64,000 bases of DNA from Orychophragmus violaceus (GCA_030180135.1 CM058232.1:92554630-92618629); one strand, 5' to 3'. Shown: positions 41,311-53,452, numbered from the stretch's first letter. Numbers and translations: made by a program. The notes: generated from the letters alone by a model not told the origin.

Positions 41311-42530
41311 GTTATTCGTTTTGCTCTTCGCGGACCAGGACACCGCTTACCGCTGCTGAAGAGACAGCCAGGTAGAGGTAAAGGGGTTCCCCTTCTACTG
41401 GTTTTGCCAGTATAGGTGGTTCGCTTAGATAAGATTTTAGCTGGGTGAACGCCTCTTCACACTTTTCATCCCACATGAACTTTTTGTTTGCCTTGAGCAA
41501 GTGGTAGAATGGTAGACATTTATCAGTCGACCTCGAGATGAAGCGGTTTAAAGCAGCTATTTTGCCAGTTAGTCGCTAGACTTCTTGCATTGTTTTGGGA
41601 GATTTCATCTCCATGAATGTCGCTATCTGTTTAGGATTCGCTTCGATCCCTATTTCAGTTACTAAGTAACCGAGGAATTCTCCTGACGGGACCCCAAATG
41701 TGCACTTTGCCGAATTGAGTTTCATCCCGTATTTGTTGAGAATGATGAAGCATTCTCTAAGTTGGGGGATATGATCCTCGAACTTGGAAGATTTAACCAG
41801 CATATCGTCGATGTAGACTTCCATAGTTTTACCTAGGAGTCCTGAGAACATCTTGTTGACAAGGCGTTGGTAAGTTGCTCCTGCATTTTTTTAGCCCGAA
41901 AGGCATGGCTTTGTAGCAGTATGTGCCTCGATCAGTTATGAACAAAGACTTTCTTGGTCCTCGGGGTTCATCAATATTTGGTTATACCCTGAGAATGCAT
42001 CCATGAAGGACAATAGTTGATGTCCGGCAGTGGCTTCGACCAGTCGGTCGATGTGCGGAAGTGGGAAGCTATCCTTTGGACATGCTTTATTGAGGTCTGT
42101 AAAGTCAACGCAGACTCTCCATTTCCCATTCTTTTTCTTTACTACCATGGGGTTTGCGAGCCAATCAGGGTATTCACCTCTCTGATCGATCCGATTTTTA
42201 GTAGTCGGTCGACCTCGTCATTGACGGCTTGGGCACGTTCCGGGCCGAGTTTTCGACGTTTCTGTCTGACCGGCTTGTAAGCCGGGTAGACATTTAGCTC
42301 ATGGCTGGTTACGTCGATGTTAATCCCCTTCATGTCTGCTGAGGACCATGCAAAGGAGTCGAAGTTCTGTTTGAGGAAAAAGATCAATTCGTTTTTAACT
42401 GGTTCTGGTAGATCGATTCCGATGCCGACGAGTCTTTCGGGATGAGCATCGTCTATGCAGACTTGAGTCGTGAGGTCCTTTGGGGGTCCTTTTTGGCTCG
42501 GGTCGTTCGACCTTTTGGTTTGCATCGTGG
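41311..42530 (-). pseudogene. Tat reverse transcriptase (fragmented)
   Basis: Pieces on the minus strand: 42525-42142 (FFLKQNFDSFAWSSADMKGI, ELNVYPAYKPVRQKRRKLGP, VDRLLKIGSIREV); 42148-41936 (VVKKKNGKWRVCVDFTDLNK, CPKDSFPLPHIDRLVEATAG, FMDAFSGYNQI, which carries the first catalytic Asp); 41851-41576 (MFSGLLGKTMEVYIDDMLVK with the YIDD active site); and 41500-41312 (FMWDEKCEEAFTQLKSYLSE, the connection). Frame breaks lie near 42145, 41885-41940 (beside a T-run) and 41510-41575. The order and motifs are those of Ty3/gypsy RT. Confidence 0.9.
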
Positions 42531-43190
42531 CGATCTCTTCCTCCTTCTGTAATTGCTATGCGTGGGACTTCTCGATTTGCTTGTATCCGTTCATATAGCA
42601 ATTTCGGGAAACCTTTTGGCTTCCATAGACGGTTTTTACTCCTTTCTGAGTTGGGAATTTTACGCATTGATGGTAGGTCAATGGTACGGCTTTCATGTCG
42701 TATATCCAGGGTCGACCCAAAATTGCGTTGTAAGGAGCTGGTCGATTTACTACGACGAACTCTGTCATTCTTCGGACTTCTCCAGCTATTACTGGGGCGA
42801 AGACAAAGCCCATTGAGTATGTTTTTTCACCATCAAATCCCACTAGCGGTGTCTGTCCTTCGACGATCTCGGAGTCCTTGAACTCCATCTTTTTGAAAGC
42901 ATCGTAAAAGAGGACATCCACCGAGATTCCTGTGTCGATCATTATCCTTGAGAGTTCGACGTCTCCGACTACTAGGCATACGAGGAGTGCATCGTCATGC
43001 GTTTTTCAAGATCGCTTGTCTCGCTTTCACAAAAAGTGATTTTATGATCAGGACCTATCATCGGGATTTTCTCCCTTTTGTCAGTCTCGACCCTTCTTTG
43101 AAGAGCTTTGATGGAGTTGACCGAGTCTCGGCATAGTTTAGAGCCACCGAAGTTGAAGTCAACTCGTTTAGGGGGTATACCCCGTACACC
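42531..43190 (-). pseudogene. Tat gag end and protease (frameshifted)
   Basis: On the minus strand, 43190-42975 reads GVRGIPPKRVDFNFGGSKLC ... DHKITFCESETSDLEKRMTM. In the next frame the gypsy pre-protease motif reads THDDALLVCLVVGDVELSRI, followed by the protease MIDTGISVDVLFYDAFKKME with active-site DTG and the flap region NRPAPYNAILGRPWIYDMKA. One frame change lies near 42990-43010. The protease part (42942-42556) is otherwise open. Its 5' side ends exactly at the CACCC target duplication of the Athila-like insertion. Confidence 0.85.
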
Positions 43191-44365
43191 CTGATATACC
43201 ATGAATTTTAGGGATTTTAACCATGGTATATGTGTTATTTATCGAGTCTTTTACTACGTTTTAGAGTCTTTTCATGTGTTTATTAGGTACAAGCACATTT
43301 GGAGCATATTTGGTGATTTTGGCACTTTCTGGAGCTAATTGGAGTATTTGGCCGAGAGATAAAGTTCACTGTTGATATTTCCGAGATGCAACGATCGTCA
43401 CACTTATGGTATCGATCGATGCACCAGCGAGATGGGCCAAACGACGGTTTAATGAAGAATGATGAAATTGCAGTTTTGCCCAGAAGTTCCTGATATTTAC
43501 AAAGAAGCCCCAATTCGTGTTTTAGGTTATAAATAGAGTTTTTGAGCCATTGTTTAGGCGATGCTTCATAACTAAGTTTTATTCTCTTAGGAGATTTTAG
43601 GGGCTGATCCTGATCTCGAAAGAGACTTGATTTTGAACCCCAATTCTTATTTGATCATATGATATTAGGTTTTCTACTTATGATATCTTCTGTCTCGATG
43701 AATATGTCTGAGTAGATCTCCTGTTAGGTTGAAGGATTCTCATTAAGGATTTCAGAGAATTATAGTTTAATTAATCTGTAGAGATTCATATCTGCTAGTT
43801 CTTTATCTAAGTTGTTCTTAATGCTTAATCTGAAATAGCTAATCAGAATTATGATGTTAGGTTGATTAATTCAGCGGAAGTTGGTTAATTTAACTAGAAA
43901 GAACTAGAATAAGCAATTAAACTGTTCGCAAACGGAAGTTTGGTTCAGGTTAATTGTGAACATATCGAACTTGGAATTAATGCTAGTTTAATATGTTAGT
44001 TCTCGCAAACGAAAGTTTGGTTTGCTGCACTTAGACTTAGAGAATTATCGCAAAGGAATTTGGTTAATTCTATATCAGTGTTTGAGTTCTAGAACAGTTA
44101 TTGATTGGATCTAGATAGATTGATTGCTTGCGTTCCTGATTTCCTGAGAACTCCTGAAACCTAACGCTTTGCCTTCTTGCTTACAAACTCACTTGATTTA
44201 CCTTGCTATTTCGTTTACTGTTTTCACATCTGCTTCGCTTAATTTAAATCTGAACTACTAATAATCTATTGTGTGACTGAGAGTCCTTGTGGGATTCGAT
44301 ACCTTATATACTACGATTGCATTAACTGTGCACTTGCAGTAGAATAGGGAAAACTACACCTATCA
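43191..44365 (+). repeat. Athila-like 5' LTR
   Basis: Starts TGATATACCATGAATTTTAG at the CACCC duplication and ends CACCTATCA, followed by the PBS. It contains TTATAAATAGAG (43528-43539) as a likely TATA box. Confidence 0.85.
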
Positions 44366-44371
44366 AGTTTT

Positions 44372-44389
44372 TGGCGCCGTTGCCGGGGA
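44372..44389 (+). other. Athila-like primer-binding site
   Basis: TGGCGCCGTTGCCGGGGA, six bases after the LTR end. Confidence 0.9.
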
Positions 44390-44481
44390 CTCTTTGAGTT
44401 CACCAATAGACTTAGTACTAGGATTTAGACTAGGCATTCTTTTTAATTTTCCTGTTTACTCACGTTTTTGATTTTTGGGAT

Positions 44482-45846
44482 TTGCAGGGATTCGCACTGC
44501 ATCGATCGTTGCTACCTTGCATCGATCGACACAAGGCGAGAACAGCGATGCTGAGATCTGAGACGTTCAATAGGTTCCGCGCCATGGAGCCTATGATATT
44601 GATTCGCGGTGAAAACGGCATTTTACGAGACCAAGAGGGTCACATATGCAACGCAAAAGGTCAGCAAATAGATAGGGAAGGAAACCCCATCTTACCAGAT
44701 TACCATGTATTGGTTGGGCAAGTAGCTGAGATGCAGAATAAGATAGATGACATCCACGACATCTTACTTAGGGAGAGACTGTTCCGAGCAGAGGCAAAAA
44801 CTGATAAGTTTGCAGAGGTACACTATATGGCTAGAGCCGACTCTTATGGACATACATTGGGACATCAGCAGAGGCAAGGTTCTAGGCATGCTCAAGGATC
44901 AAGAGACCATAATTATACTTCCTACCTGGCACCTCCTACACAAAGGAGCAAACTATAGATGATGATAGAACAATCAATTGAAAAGCAACAGCAGAACACA
45001 GCTTCTTTCAGCTCGAAGCTAGAGAACCTGTACACTAATTTGAATGAGAAATTTGAATCCTTTAACACTCGTATGAAGCAGCTGGACACACAGATGGATC
45101 AAGTTTCAAGTTCTACCTCAAGGAAGGATTCTCAAGAAGCTCATGCCAGCAACATTCCCATTCAGGATGACACACAGATGGATCATGGATCATGTCTAGC
45201 AGTTAAAGCTGTGGAATTTGTGGAAGACAGAGGGGGATTTGATGTTGAATTACCTGAGTTCGAAAGCTTCGATGCACCTGACTCGGCAGAGATTGACATG
45301 GATCTCTTGACTTGGATAGTTCAGATTGAAGCAGGACCAAGCCAAGAAGAGAAATTTGAGTCTGAGATGGCTGGAATGGACCAAGAAGCGGATAAACCCG
45401 AGACTGTAGTTGAAACACGAGCTGAGACGACAGCATCGATCGATGCATCACAAGCACCGATCGTTTCACCCCGAAAGGAACCAGTTTCGCTCATATCTCA
45501 AGGACCTGCTAAGGAAAGAACCTACAAACCTCCATTACCATTCCCGAAAGCTCCCGTTAAGTCTAAAGATGTGGTTCAGTGCACAGTGGTGGTTGACAAG
45601 AAGATGGTGGTTCCACAAGAGCCTATTCTAACATCTTCAAGGCCTAAAACTACTAATAAACAGAAGGCTCCGAACATCAAATCTTTGCCAAAGGTAAAGC
45701 ATAAATCCTCTAAGTTTAAACATCCTGACTCCACTGTTTTGAATGCAGGAAAGAGCGTTAAAACACCCAAGTGTCAATCTCACCCTACATTCCTCCCGAC
45801 GTTCCTTGGACGACATCATGCTGCTACTGCTTACACACCACCATGG
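44482..45846 (+). pseudogene. Athila-like gag-type ORF (two reading pieces)
   Basis: 44482-44958 encodes 158 aa (MEPMILIRGENGILRDQEGH, VGQVAEMQNKIDDIHDILLR). After a TAG at 44956-44958 an in-frame continuation (44959 on) encodes a coiled coil (QSIEKQQQNTASFSSKLENL, FNTRMKQLDTQMDQVSS), an acidic middle and a Lys/Pro-rich tail with TASIDASQAPIVSPR. Copia-3 interrupts it at 45846 (TPPW); beyond Copia-3 the same frame continues MDDKAFTETLKVSAETSMIL to a stop near 53538. The TAG may be a lesion or a read-through site. No zinc knuckle or pol domain is seen. The frame otherwise stays open for nearly 490 codons, so some constraint is possible. Confidence 0.65.
45842..45846. other. Copia-3 target-site duplication, left (CATGG)
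   Basis: CATGG here and at 53448-53452, exact. Confidence 0.95.
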
Positions 45847-46516
45847 TGTTGGGAATGTCCTGAAATCTACCGTACTATCTCTAGAAAGTATGATAAGTGT
45901 CGAGATCAGACATAAGTCATAAATACTGGGTGATCATGATGACTTGCTAGAGCCCGCTCATGATCTATAAGTTTAGGACTTATTACCAGTATTGTATGAT
46001 CCCTAAGGGTCACACACCATAGCTAACGGGAAAGTTAAATGGAATTAATACGGTAAGATGCAATGGCATTTACTGTATTAGATCAGAGAATTGGGCCAGA
46101 CAAAATACAGGCTTGTCTGTATTTTTGTCTTGGGCCCAAAAGATTAATGAGCCATTAGTCTAATGACTTGGGCCCTTTAATGAGAGATAAAAGAATGAGA
46201 AAACCCTAAGGAAGAATCCAACCCTTGCGATTTTCTTTTGGTGGCGGTGAGCCTCTCTCTCTCTCTAACTCTCTCTCTGATCCATCTCTTTGGTCTAGCA
46301 GCCGTCCCTTGCTTGTAAGAGTGTGGATACTCAAAGAGGAATAGGTGATTAATCTGTTCTAGCTGATCTTGTCATTACCATCAATCCGCTGTGCAATCCA
46401 TAGGTAATGTTACAGGTTTGTTTTATGATTCGTTTTGCAAGAACCTAGATCTGTTTAAGGATTTGTGTTAGGTTGTAATTGAGAATTAAACCTTGAATAA
46501 ACTCCATAATCCAACA
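45847..46516 (+). repeat. Copia-3 5' LTR
   Basis: TGTTGGGAATGTCC...ATAATCCAACA, 670 bp; PBS at 46518-46529. Confidence 0.95.
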
Positions 46517-48491
46517 GTGGTATCAGAGCGAGGTCATTAGTTTCTTGTAATTTGGATCATAGGGCTGTTTAATGTTTTAAGAATCAATTAATGTTAAAAT
46601 TGATTAGAATTCATTAAAACCCTAATTGTTTTCGATCGCGTGTGATAATGATCACTTGTTGATCAATAACATTATTAATTGTTGATCGAAACCCTAAATT
46701 GGCTCTCGCCGTATGATCATGTGTGAGCGTGTGAGGCGTGTGTTCATGTCTGAACATGTTGTGTTTGATAATTAATCATATGATGAACGTTTTGTCTTAT
46801 GTGAACAAGCAATTATCGATAATGGAATTGTCATTATTAATGTTAAAAATCCTGTGATTGTGATGAGGTCATGATCGTGTTTGAATAATGACAAAATGGT
46901 TTTAAGTCTCGGCATGTTTAATTAATTGGCTCTCGATTTGTGTTTGCGTGTGGCGTGTGCTCATGAATGATCCAATTAATAAAACCCTAAATCGGCTCGC
47001 TTGTTATGGTCTCGATAATTATTGTTGCCGAGTGATGCCATTCGTGTAATTAATATTGCCGAGTGATGTGTGTCGAATGATCGATGATCGCTTGTGTTGT
47101 TGGCCGAGAGATGGGCCGCGTGGAGTAGTTGGCCGAGATCGATCTCGCGATCGTGAGGCTAGCTTGGATCACGATGCGTGTGCCATATGCGTGTGCCATG
47201 ATGCCGAGAGTCGTCCATGATCGTGTGTTGCGATGATCGATCGTTTGCGATCGTGAGCGACCGTTGTTGGATCATGGGCCTCGGATGGATCATGGGCCAC
47301 AAATTGCGTAAATGGGCCGAGTTGGATCTTGGATCCGTTTGTTTGGCCCGTTAAATTTTTACGTCCCGCGAATAGTCAATCGGTTAAACCGAGCTTCGCG
47401 GTTCGTTGCCCAAAACCACACCGATTTAACCGGTCCATTTAATTGGCGGTTAATTGTGTGTTTAAAGCCTTAAACCGCAAGTTAAATCAAATTGGCTAAA
47501 ACACTAGGTGTTTCTTCCCGGTTTTGGATTTAACTGAACCGATCCAATTTAATTGGTGGTTCAAGCGGTTAACCCGATTCGCGGTTTGCTGGAAATTATT
47601 TAAAACATGGTATTATTTAATTTCTGGTTAATCCGGATTGAAATTCAAAAAAAAAAAAATTGAATTTTAACCTAAACCGAAGGCTGGTCTAAGTTTGATT
47701 TGGTTGGACCAAATAATTTAGAGCTGGTCTGGTTTAGTAAATAACCGATGGTTTTGATAGTTAATTTGGTCTTGGACCAGAATTAATAAACCGGATCGGT
47801 TATGTCAAATTATTGGGCCAACTGGAATTCTATGGTCTTGGGCCAAGAATTGGGCCTATAATTTGTGACCCAATCCGAAAATATTTATAAAATGTTAAAT
47901 TAGAAATTTCTATTTTTAGTATATTACTAAATTTAGAAAATTTCTAAAAGAAGTAAGTTTCCCAAAATAGTAATCTTCTATTTTTGGAAATAAAACTTAA
48001 AAATCCTCAAAAACAATATCAAGCTTGGATGTCTTTCCAATCTTGTCAGCTACTTAACGCTTATTCGATTACAGATATGGCTTACAGTGTGAGGTGTCTG
48101 TTTTCGCATAAGTAAAGTAGTATATAGTCACTAATTTCATTGGGAGTCCCAGACTTTAGTGATTATTTGGCTGTAAGAGATTGGTTTCCTTGACTGGGCC
48201 ATCGGGAGTCCCGGGCCTTGAGACATCTGGTATATTGGGCCTTGGGCCCAATTCACAACCGAGAGTTATTGGTTATAACTAGCTGTGTGTATGCTTACCA
48301 AGTAAAGCTAATTACGGGTGACGGCCAGTGGCCCACTTTGGATTTAGCTGAACATGGGTCTCGGAATCATTGCATTCTTATGAGGTTAAACAAAGAAATT
48401 TTGAATGCAATGCGAGTTTTCTTATAAGTTATTAAGATTACTCTTTTATGAACTAAATAACTAAAACTCTATTTATCTCTAAATTTCAGCT
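46517..48491 (+). other. Copia-3 leader (about 2.0 kb)
   Basis: It holds a GATCG-rich island (about 47020-47270), AT-rich DNA with GTTTCC words, and the triple hairpin block (48141-48151, 48203-48213, 48236-48250). The third hairpin reads TGGGCCTTGGGCCCA, so its stem is kept while the loop changed. A short ORF at 48218-48427 shares GDGQWPTL with Copia-1. Confidence 0.8.
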
Positions 48492-49382
48492 ATGACGAGC
48501 ACAAACAATCAAAACACTTTCTCGATCCGGTCTGTCCTTGAGATGGACAAACTGAACGGATCAAATTTCTTGACTTGGTCGCGGAACCTGAGGCTAGTCC
48601 TCAGGCAGGAGAGAAAGGACTATGTCCTTGAGAAAGCTCTCCCCGTGAGGATCGGGTCCAATGCCTCTCATGCAGTATATAATGCTTGGAATAAGCATCA
48701 TAATGATGTGGTAGATGTGCGTGGTCTGATATTGGCTACCATGGACTCAGATTTGCGGAAGCAATATGAGAACATGGAGTCGCCAATAGAGATGATCAGC
48801 AGCCTGAAATTGAAATTTCAGGAGCAGGTAAGAGTGGAGAGATACCAGTTGGTTAAATCTCTCACTAGCTGCAAGCTACCAAATGATCATCCAGTAAGTC
48901 CTCATGTCAGTAAAATGATAGGTTACATTGATAACCTGAGGAAACTGGATTATCCAGTTAGCCAGGAATTGGCAACTGAGATCATTCTGCAGTCACTACC
49001 GTCAAGCTATGATAAGTTCGTAAGGAACTATATCAAGAAAGGCTTAACGAAGACGTTGACTGAACTGCATGATATGCTCAAGACAGTTGAGCCAAACGTG
49101 AAGAGTACCCTGTACAATCTCATGAATGAGAAGGGTAGGTTTACTAAACCTAATGCTGACAAGGATGAAGACAAAGTTGTCCTGATTTTGAATCATGGCA
49201 AGCGTATGTCTTCTGAGCCCGAGTCAGATACCTCTTACGTTGGTAAGTGCTGCTACTGTAAAGAGACTGGGCATTGGAAAAGAGATTGCATTAAATTCAT
49301 GGAAGATTATGAGGAGTTGAAGTTGATGTATGAGACTACTTCCTCAGGTATTCATGTTATTACTTCAAGTTATACCTTATAG
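48492..49382 (+). CDS. Copia-3 gag, intact, 296 aa
   Basis: Complete gag starting MTSTNNQNTFSIRSVLEMDK, with FLTWSRNLRLVLRQERKDYV at the same place as in Copia-1, the conserved HVSKMIGYIDNLRKLDYPVS and ELATEIILQSLPSSYDKFVR helices, and the zinc knuckle CCYCKETGHWKRDC. It ends with a stop at the point where protease begins in Copia-1. It is about 60% identical to Copia-1 gag by eye, with no frame lesion. The pol that follows is full of lesions. An open gag beside dead pol suggests that gag is still selected, perhaps to package its own RNA while pol comes from a relative such as Copia-1. Confidence 0.88.
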   Translation: MTSTNNQNTFSIRSVLEMDKLNGSNFLTWSRNLRLVLRQERKDYVLEKALPVRIGSNASHAVYNAWNKHHNDVVDVRGLILATMDSDLRKQYENMESPIEMISSLKLKFQEQVRVERYQLVKSLTSCKLPNDHPVSPHVSKMIGYIDNLRKLDYPVSQELATEIILQSLPSSYDKFVRNYIKKGLTKTLTELHDMLKTVEPNVKSTLYNLMNEKGRFTKPNADKDEDKVVLILNHGKRMSSEPESDTSYVGKCCYCKETGHWKRDCIKFMEDYEELKLMYETTSSGIHVITSSYTL

Positions 49383-51900
49383 GTATTGATTACTGGTTGT
49401 GGCACTGATATTTGTTATAATATGCAGAGCCTGAGCAACAGTAGAACGTTGAAGGAAGGGCAAGTGGAACTGCGTATCTGGAAAAGCTTGGGAAGCTGCC
49501 TCAGCCGTAGGGTTTTCACTTGTAAATGCCTTTGAGGCTTGGTTTTGTATTAAGTAATTGCTACAATGTACCTGCTTTAAGGAGAGTTGTTTTTCATTTT
49601 CTTATAAAGAATTTGAATGTTTTTCATTTTGATAAAGACAAGTTTTGTTCTTTTGATCTTAATGAAATGTTAATTGTAGCACCCTATTCAAGGAATGGGT
49701 TTTATATCTTAAACCAAAGAGTGCCTAAATATAACATAAATACCGAATTGGTTTAAATCTGATGAATTAAACCTGATTTTTCTTGGCATAAATGTTTTGG
49801 TCACATAGAGTAAGTCGGATTCAGAAACCCCATAGTTATGGACTTTTGGGCTCATTTGAATGGATATCTTATGAGACTTGAATTCTGCTTACTAGACCAA
49901 AAAAAAAAGACAAAAGGCCCATCTTAGCCGAGCTAGAGAAAGGCCCAAAGGCTTATTGGAGATTGAACATACTCATGTATGTGGTCCGATGAGCAGTAAT
50001 GCCAGAGAAAATTTCCTGTACTTCATTGTCTCTACTGATTACTTCAGTGAGTGTGACTGTGTTCATTTGATGAGACACAAGTCGGAATTCTTTGACATGA
50101 TCGGAAGAGTTCCAGAATGAAGTATAGAATCTGAATGACAGAAGTATTAAGACTCTGGATTAGATCACGAGTGAGAATACTTAAGTCATTGATTGTGTGA
50201 TCATCTGAATGAGTGTGAAGTCGTTTCACAGCTCACTTCTCCTGAAAACCTAGAGGTGTTTCTGTGAGAATGAATCAGATCTTATTAGAAATGATTAAAG
50301 ATGAGTCACACGAATCTTCCATGATATTCTCTAAGAATAACGCTCTAAAATATCTAAGTTTACGCTGAAATAGTTCTACCAATATCAGTAGAAAGACACC
50401 ACGTAAATGTGGATTGGAATCGATCCAAATTCGTCTTTACTGAGTATTTGTAGTTGTGCTACTTCGCTGGTTGTCCTAGGGAAACCAAGGCTTGTTACTT
50501 TTACGTCCATTCTGTTTTCTAAGAAGGGAAGTTACTTTCCAAGAAGAACAGTGGGAGTAAAAGTACAACTCGAAGAAATTCGAGAAATACAGGAGGCTGC
50601 TCAACCTGTTAAGGGAGAGCAACGGATGGATTTACAGATTTTTGTAGAACCTACACCTGTAGAGCCTGAAGTTCGCAGATATGAATGAATCAGTCACTAG
50701 TCCGAGAGTGATTTCTCGTCATTAGTTGAACCTGATGATCATTAAAAGTTCGCATGATCTGATGATCATTGAAAGCGACGAATCTGCGAAATTCAAAGAA
50801 GCGAAAGTGAGCCCGGACTCCGAAAAATTACATTTTGTGTAAGTTGGCTTTATCGATACATTCATGGATGGGAGCAAACATATCGGAGTTGGAATCTTCG
50901 TTCTGTTAAAGTAGTCAATGTTTTGACTTGAACAGGAACGAAGTGGAACTGTGCGTTTACTAAAAGATAAGTGGGAGCAATATTGCATTTCTCATAGTGT
51001 ATGTCGACGACATACTGATTCTCGAAAATAACGTTCCAATGCTGCAGTCGGTAAAGGACTGGCTTGGGAGTTGGTTTTATGATTGACATGGGTAAAGCCA
51101 CGTAGTTCTTGGATTTTGGATCTAAAGATAAAGATCCAAAAGAGCTGGTAGGACAAAGTCAGGATTCTTAAATTGACAAAGTCCTACACGTAATCAGCAA
51201 TCCAAGAAGGGCTTTATGCCAATGTCACATGGCAATTCATTAAGCAAGATACAGTGTCCTGCGATATCTGCTGAGCTTGAATGCATGGATAGGATTCCAT
51301 ATGCGACGGCAATTGGATCTATCATGTATGCCATGACACATACTTGTTTTGATGTTGCTTTAATGCTAAGCAAGACAAGTAAAGACCAGTCAAATCCAGC
51401 AAAGAATCACTGGATTGCCGTAAAGAATATTCTGAAGTATTTGAGGAATACTTAGGATAAGTTCTTGATTTACGGAGAAAGTGAGGTGCTACAAGTCGAT
51501 AGAGTCTGAAAGGCAAGTTTCCAATAGACAAAGATAATTCCTGGTCACAGTCCGGCTATATCTTGTGTCTAACTGGCGGTGCAAGGCACTGTTGCTGACT
51601 CCATGACTTAAGCTGAACATTTCGCAGCTTGAGAAGCGGCGAAAGAAGTTGTTTGGAAAGAAGAGTTCATCACTGAACTTGATGTGATTCCCAGCATAGA
51701 TGAGACTAGCTGCACATCATAGGTCCAAACACCTTGAGGATAGGTATAACCTATTCCGTGAGATAAATGACAGAGGTGTTAAGTAGATAAGCAAGTTTCA
51801 TCGAATGAGAACGTTGCTAATCTATTAACGAAGCCACTCCTTATGCCTAAGCACGAGTCGGGGACTGTAGCTGTAGGATGAGTGAAATTAAGATGTAGTC
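49383..51900 (+). pseudogene. Copia-3 pol remnants
   Basis: Recognisable pieces in changing frames: degraded protease start (VLITGCGTDI-like, 49383-49420); LSNCYNVPALRRVVFHFLIK (about 49550); integrase core traces (SNARENFLYFIVSTDYFS near 50000); a piece of the RT palm with a YVDDILIL-type active site near 50998-51025; the RT thumb and connection (51216-51455, ATAIGSIMYAMTHTCFDVAL, NHWIAVKNILKYLRNT); and RNase H traces to 51800. Stops and indels are frequent throughout. Nucleotide similarity to Copia-1 pol remains obvious, so the decay is by point lesions rather than large replacement. Confidence 0.9.
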
Positions 51901-52777
51901 TTAATTTCAGTGGGAGTTTGTAAAGGGCTTTACTTAGTTGTTTTGAAAGGTTCATGTAAACATTTTAAAATGTTAATGAAATTTTTATTTCTGGATTATT
52001 TTAATTGTGATATAAAATAATCGTTCCAAAATGATTCATGTCACTATATATGGGCCATCGAAGTACATGAGTAGACTTGATCCTGAAACCCCATATTTAA
52101 CGAAGTGACATAAATCATAGTGTCCATAGTCGAAGGTTGTTGAAATTGGAACACCAACAACCTGTTGAGACTAGATTGTGTTGAGACTTATGACCAAGTT
52201 TCGAGGGGTCATAGATGCGCGGCATCAAAGTCGACACATAGGTATATGTAGGGGAGCATATGACCGGACATGGCCCGCAAGATGAGAACTCTGCAAGATA
52301 TTAATATATGTGTCATAAGAAGTTCTCATATACGACTATAGAGTATAGTCCTTAGACCTGAGTTCGCATGCATGTGGCTGCACATGGAGTAATGCGCTTT
52401 GATCATTGTCTAACGCTGTTTCGTAACTGGGAGCTATACGGACCTTGGTTGGGTGTATTATGAATTGTGTAGTTCATAGTGATGGAACAAGATGGGATTT
52501 ATCCCTGCCGTTTAACGGAGGTAATATCTCTAGGCCAATCGGAGATTTGATAGCTGGTAAGAGAATGGCCATTCCCAAACGGACTTGCCCAAGTCGTTTG
52601 AATTGTCAGTATCAAATCTGGTCCGATAAACATGGTCTGGCTATATAAGGATGACACGCATCTTGCCTTATGCCAGATCGAGATATTGAGACAAAAGGAT
52701 TAGGGAATGTAGGATTCCAGTACAATCGGAAGATTGTTGGGAATGTCCTGTGTAGGATTCCAGTACAAGTGGGAGAT
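51901..52777 (+). other. Copia-3 3' non-coding region with duplicated PPT/LTR junction
   Basis: Homologous to 39154-40003, including GGTTGTTGA...ACCAACAACC. Just before the LTR, GATTCCAGTACAA, a purine tract, ATTGTTGGGAATGTCCTG and TGTAG occur twice in tandem (about 52707-52777), so the PPT and first LTR bases are duplicated. Confidence 0.85.
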
Positions 52778-53447
52778 TGTTGGGAATGTCCTGAAATCTA
52801 CCGTACTATCTCTAGAAAGTATGATAAGTGTCGAGATCAGACATAAGTCATAAATACTGGGTGATCATGATGACTTGCTAGAGCCCGCTCATGATCTATA
52901 AGTTTAGGACTTATTACCAGTATTGTATGATCCCTAAGGGTCACACACCATAGCTAACGGGAAAGTTAAATGGAATTAATACGGTAAGATGCAATGGCAT
53001 TTACTGTATTAGATCAGAGAATTGGGCCAGACAAAATACAGGCTTGTCTGTATTTGTGTCTTGGGCCCAAAAGATTAATGAGCCATTAGTCTAATGACTT
53101 GGGCCCATTAATGAGAGATAAAAGAATGAGAAAACCCTAAGGAAGAATCCAACCCTTGCGATTTTCTTTTGGTGGCGGTGAGCCTCTCTCTCTCTCTAAC
53201 TCTCTCTCTGATCCATTTCTTTGGTCTAGCAGCCGTCCCTTGCTTGTAAGAGTGTGGATACTCAAAGAGGAATAGGTGATTAATCTGTTCTAGCTGATCT
53301 TGTCATTACCATCAATCCGCTGTGCAATCCATAGGTAATGTTACAGGTTTGTTTTATGATTCGTTTTGCAAGAACCTAGATCTGTTTAAGGATTTGTGTT
53401 AGGTTGTAATTGAGAATTAAACCTTGAATAAACTCCATAATCCAACA
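52778..53447 (+). repeat. Copia-3 3' LTR
   Basis: Same length as the 5' LTR; I count three substitutions (TTTTTG/TTTGTG, CCCTTTAA/CCCATTAA, CATCTCTT/CATTTCTT). Confidence 0.95.
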
Positions 53448-53452
53448 CATGG

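Larger units (their letters stand above)
45847..53447 (+). mobile_element. Copia-3: recently inserted copia element with decayed pol
   Basis: Two 670-bp LTRs (45847-46516 and 52778-53447) differ at about 3 positions by eye. Target duplication CATGG is exact and the PBS TGGTATCAGAGC is intact. The gag ORF is open (48492-49382), but protease, integrase, RT and RNase H carry many stops, frame shifts and deletions. It is related to Copia-1/2 in leader, gag and 3' region but clearly diverged, so it belongs to a separate non-autonomous family. Confidence 0.95.

Noticed and set aside
43283..43513. Minus-strand 76-codon ORF in the Athila-like LTR
   Set aside because: It is inside an LTR, is not open in the 3' LTR copy (the plus-strand reading at 54160-54465 differs), and has no domain.
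44747..44962. Alternative frame in the Athila-like gag ORF
   Set aside because: It overlaps the longer 44482-44958 frame, which has the coherent composition.
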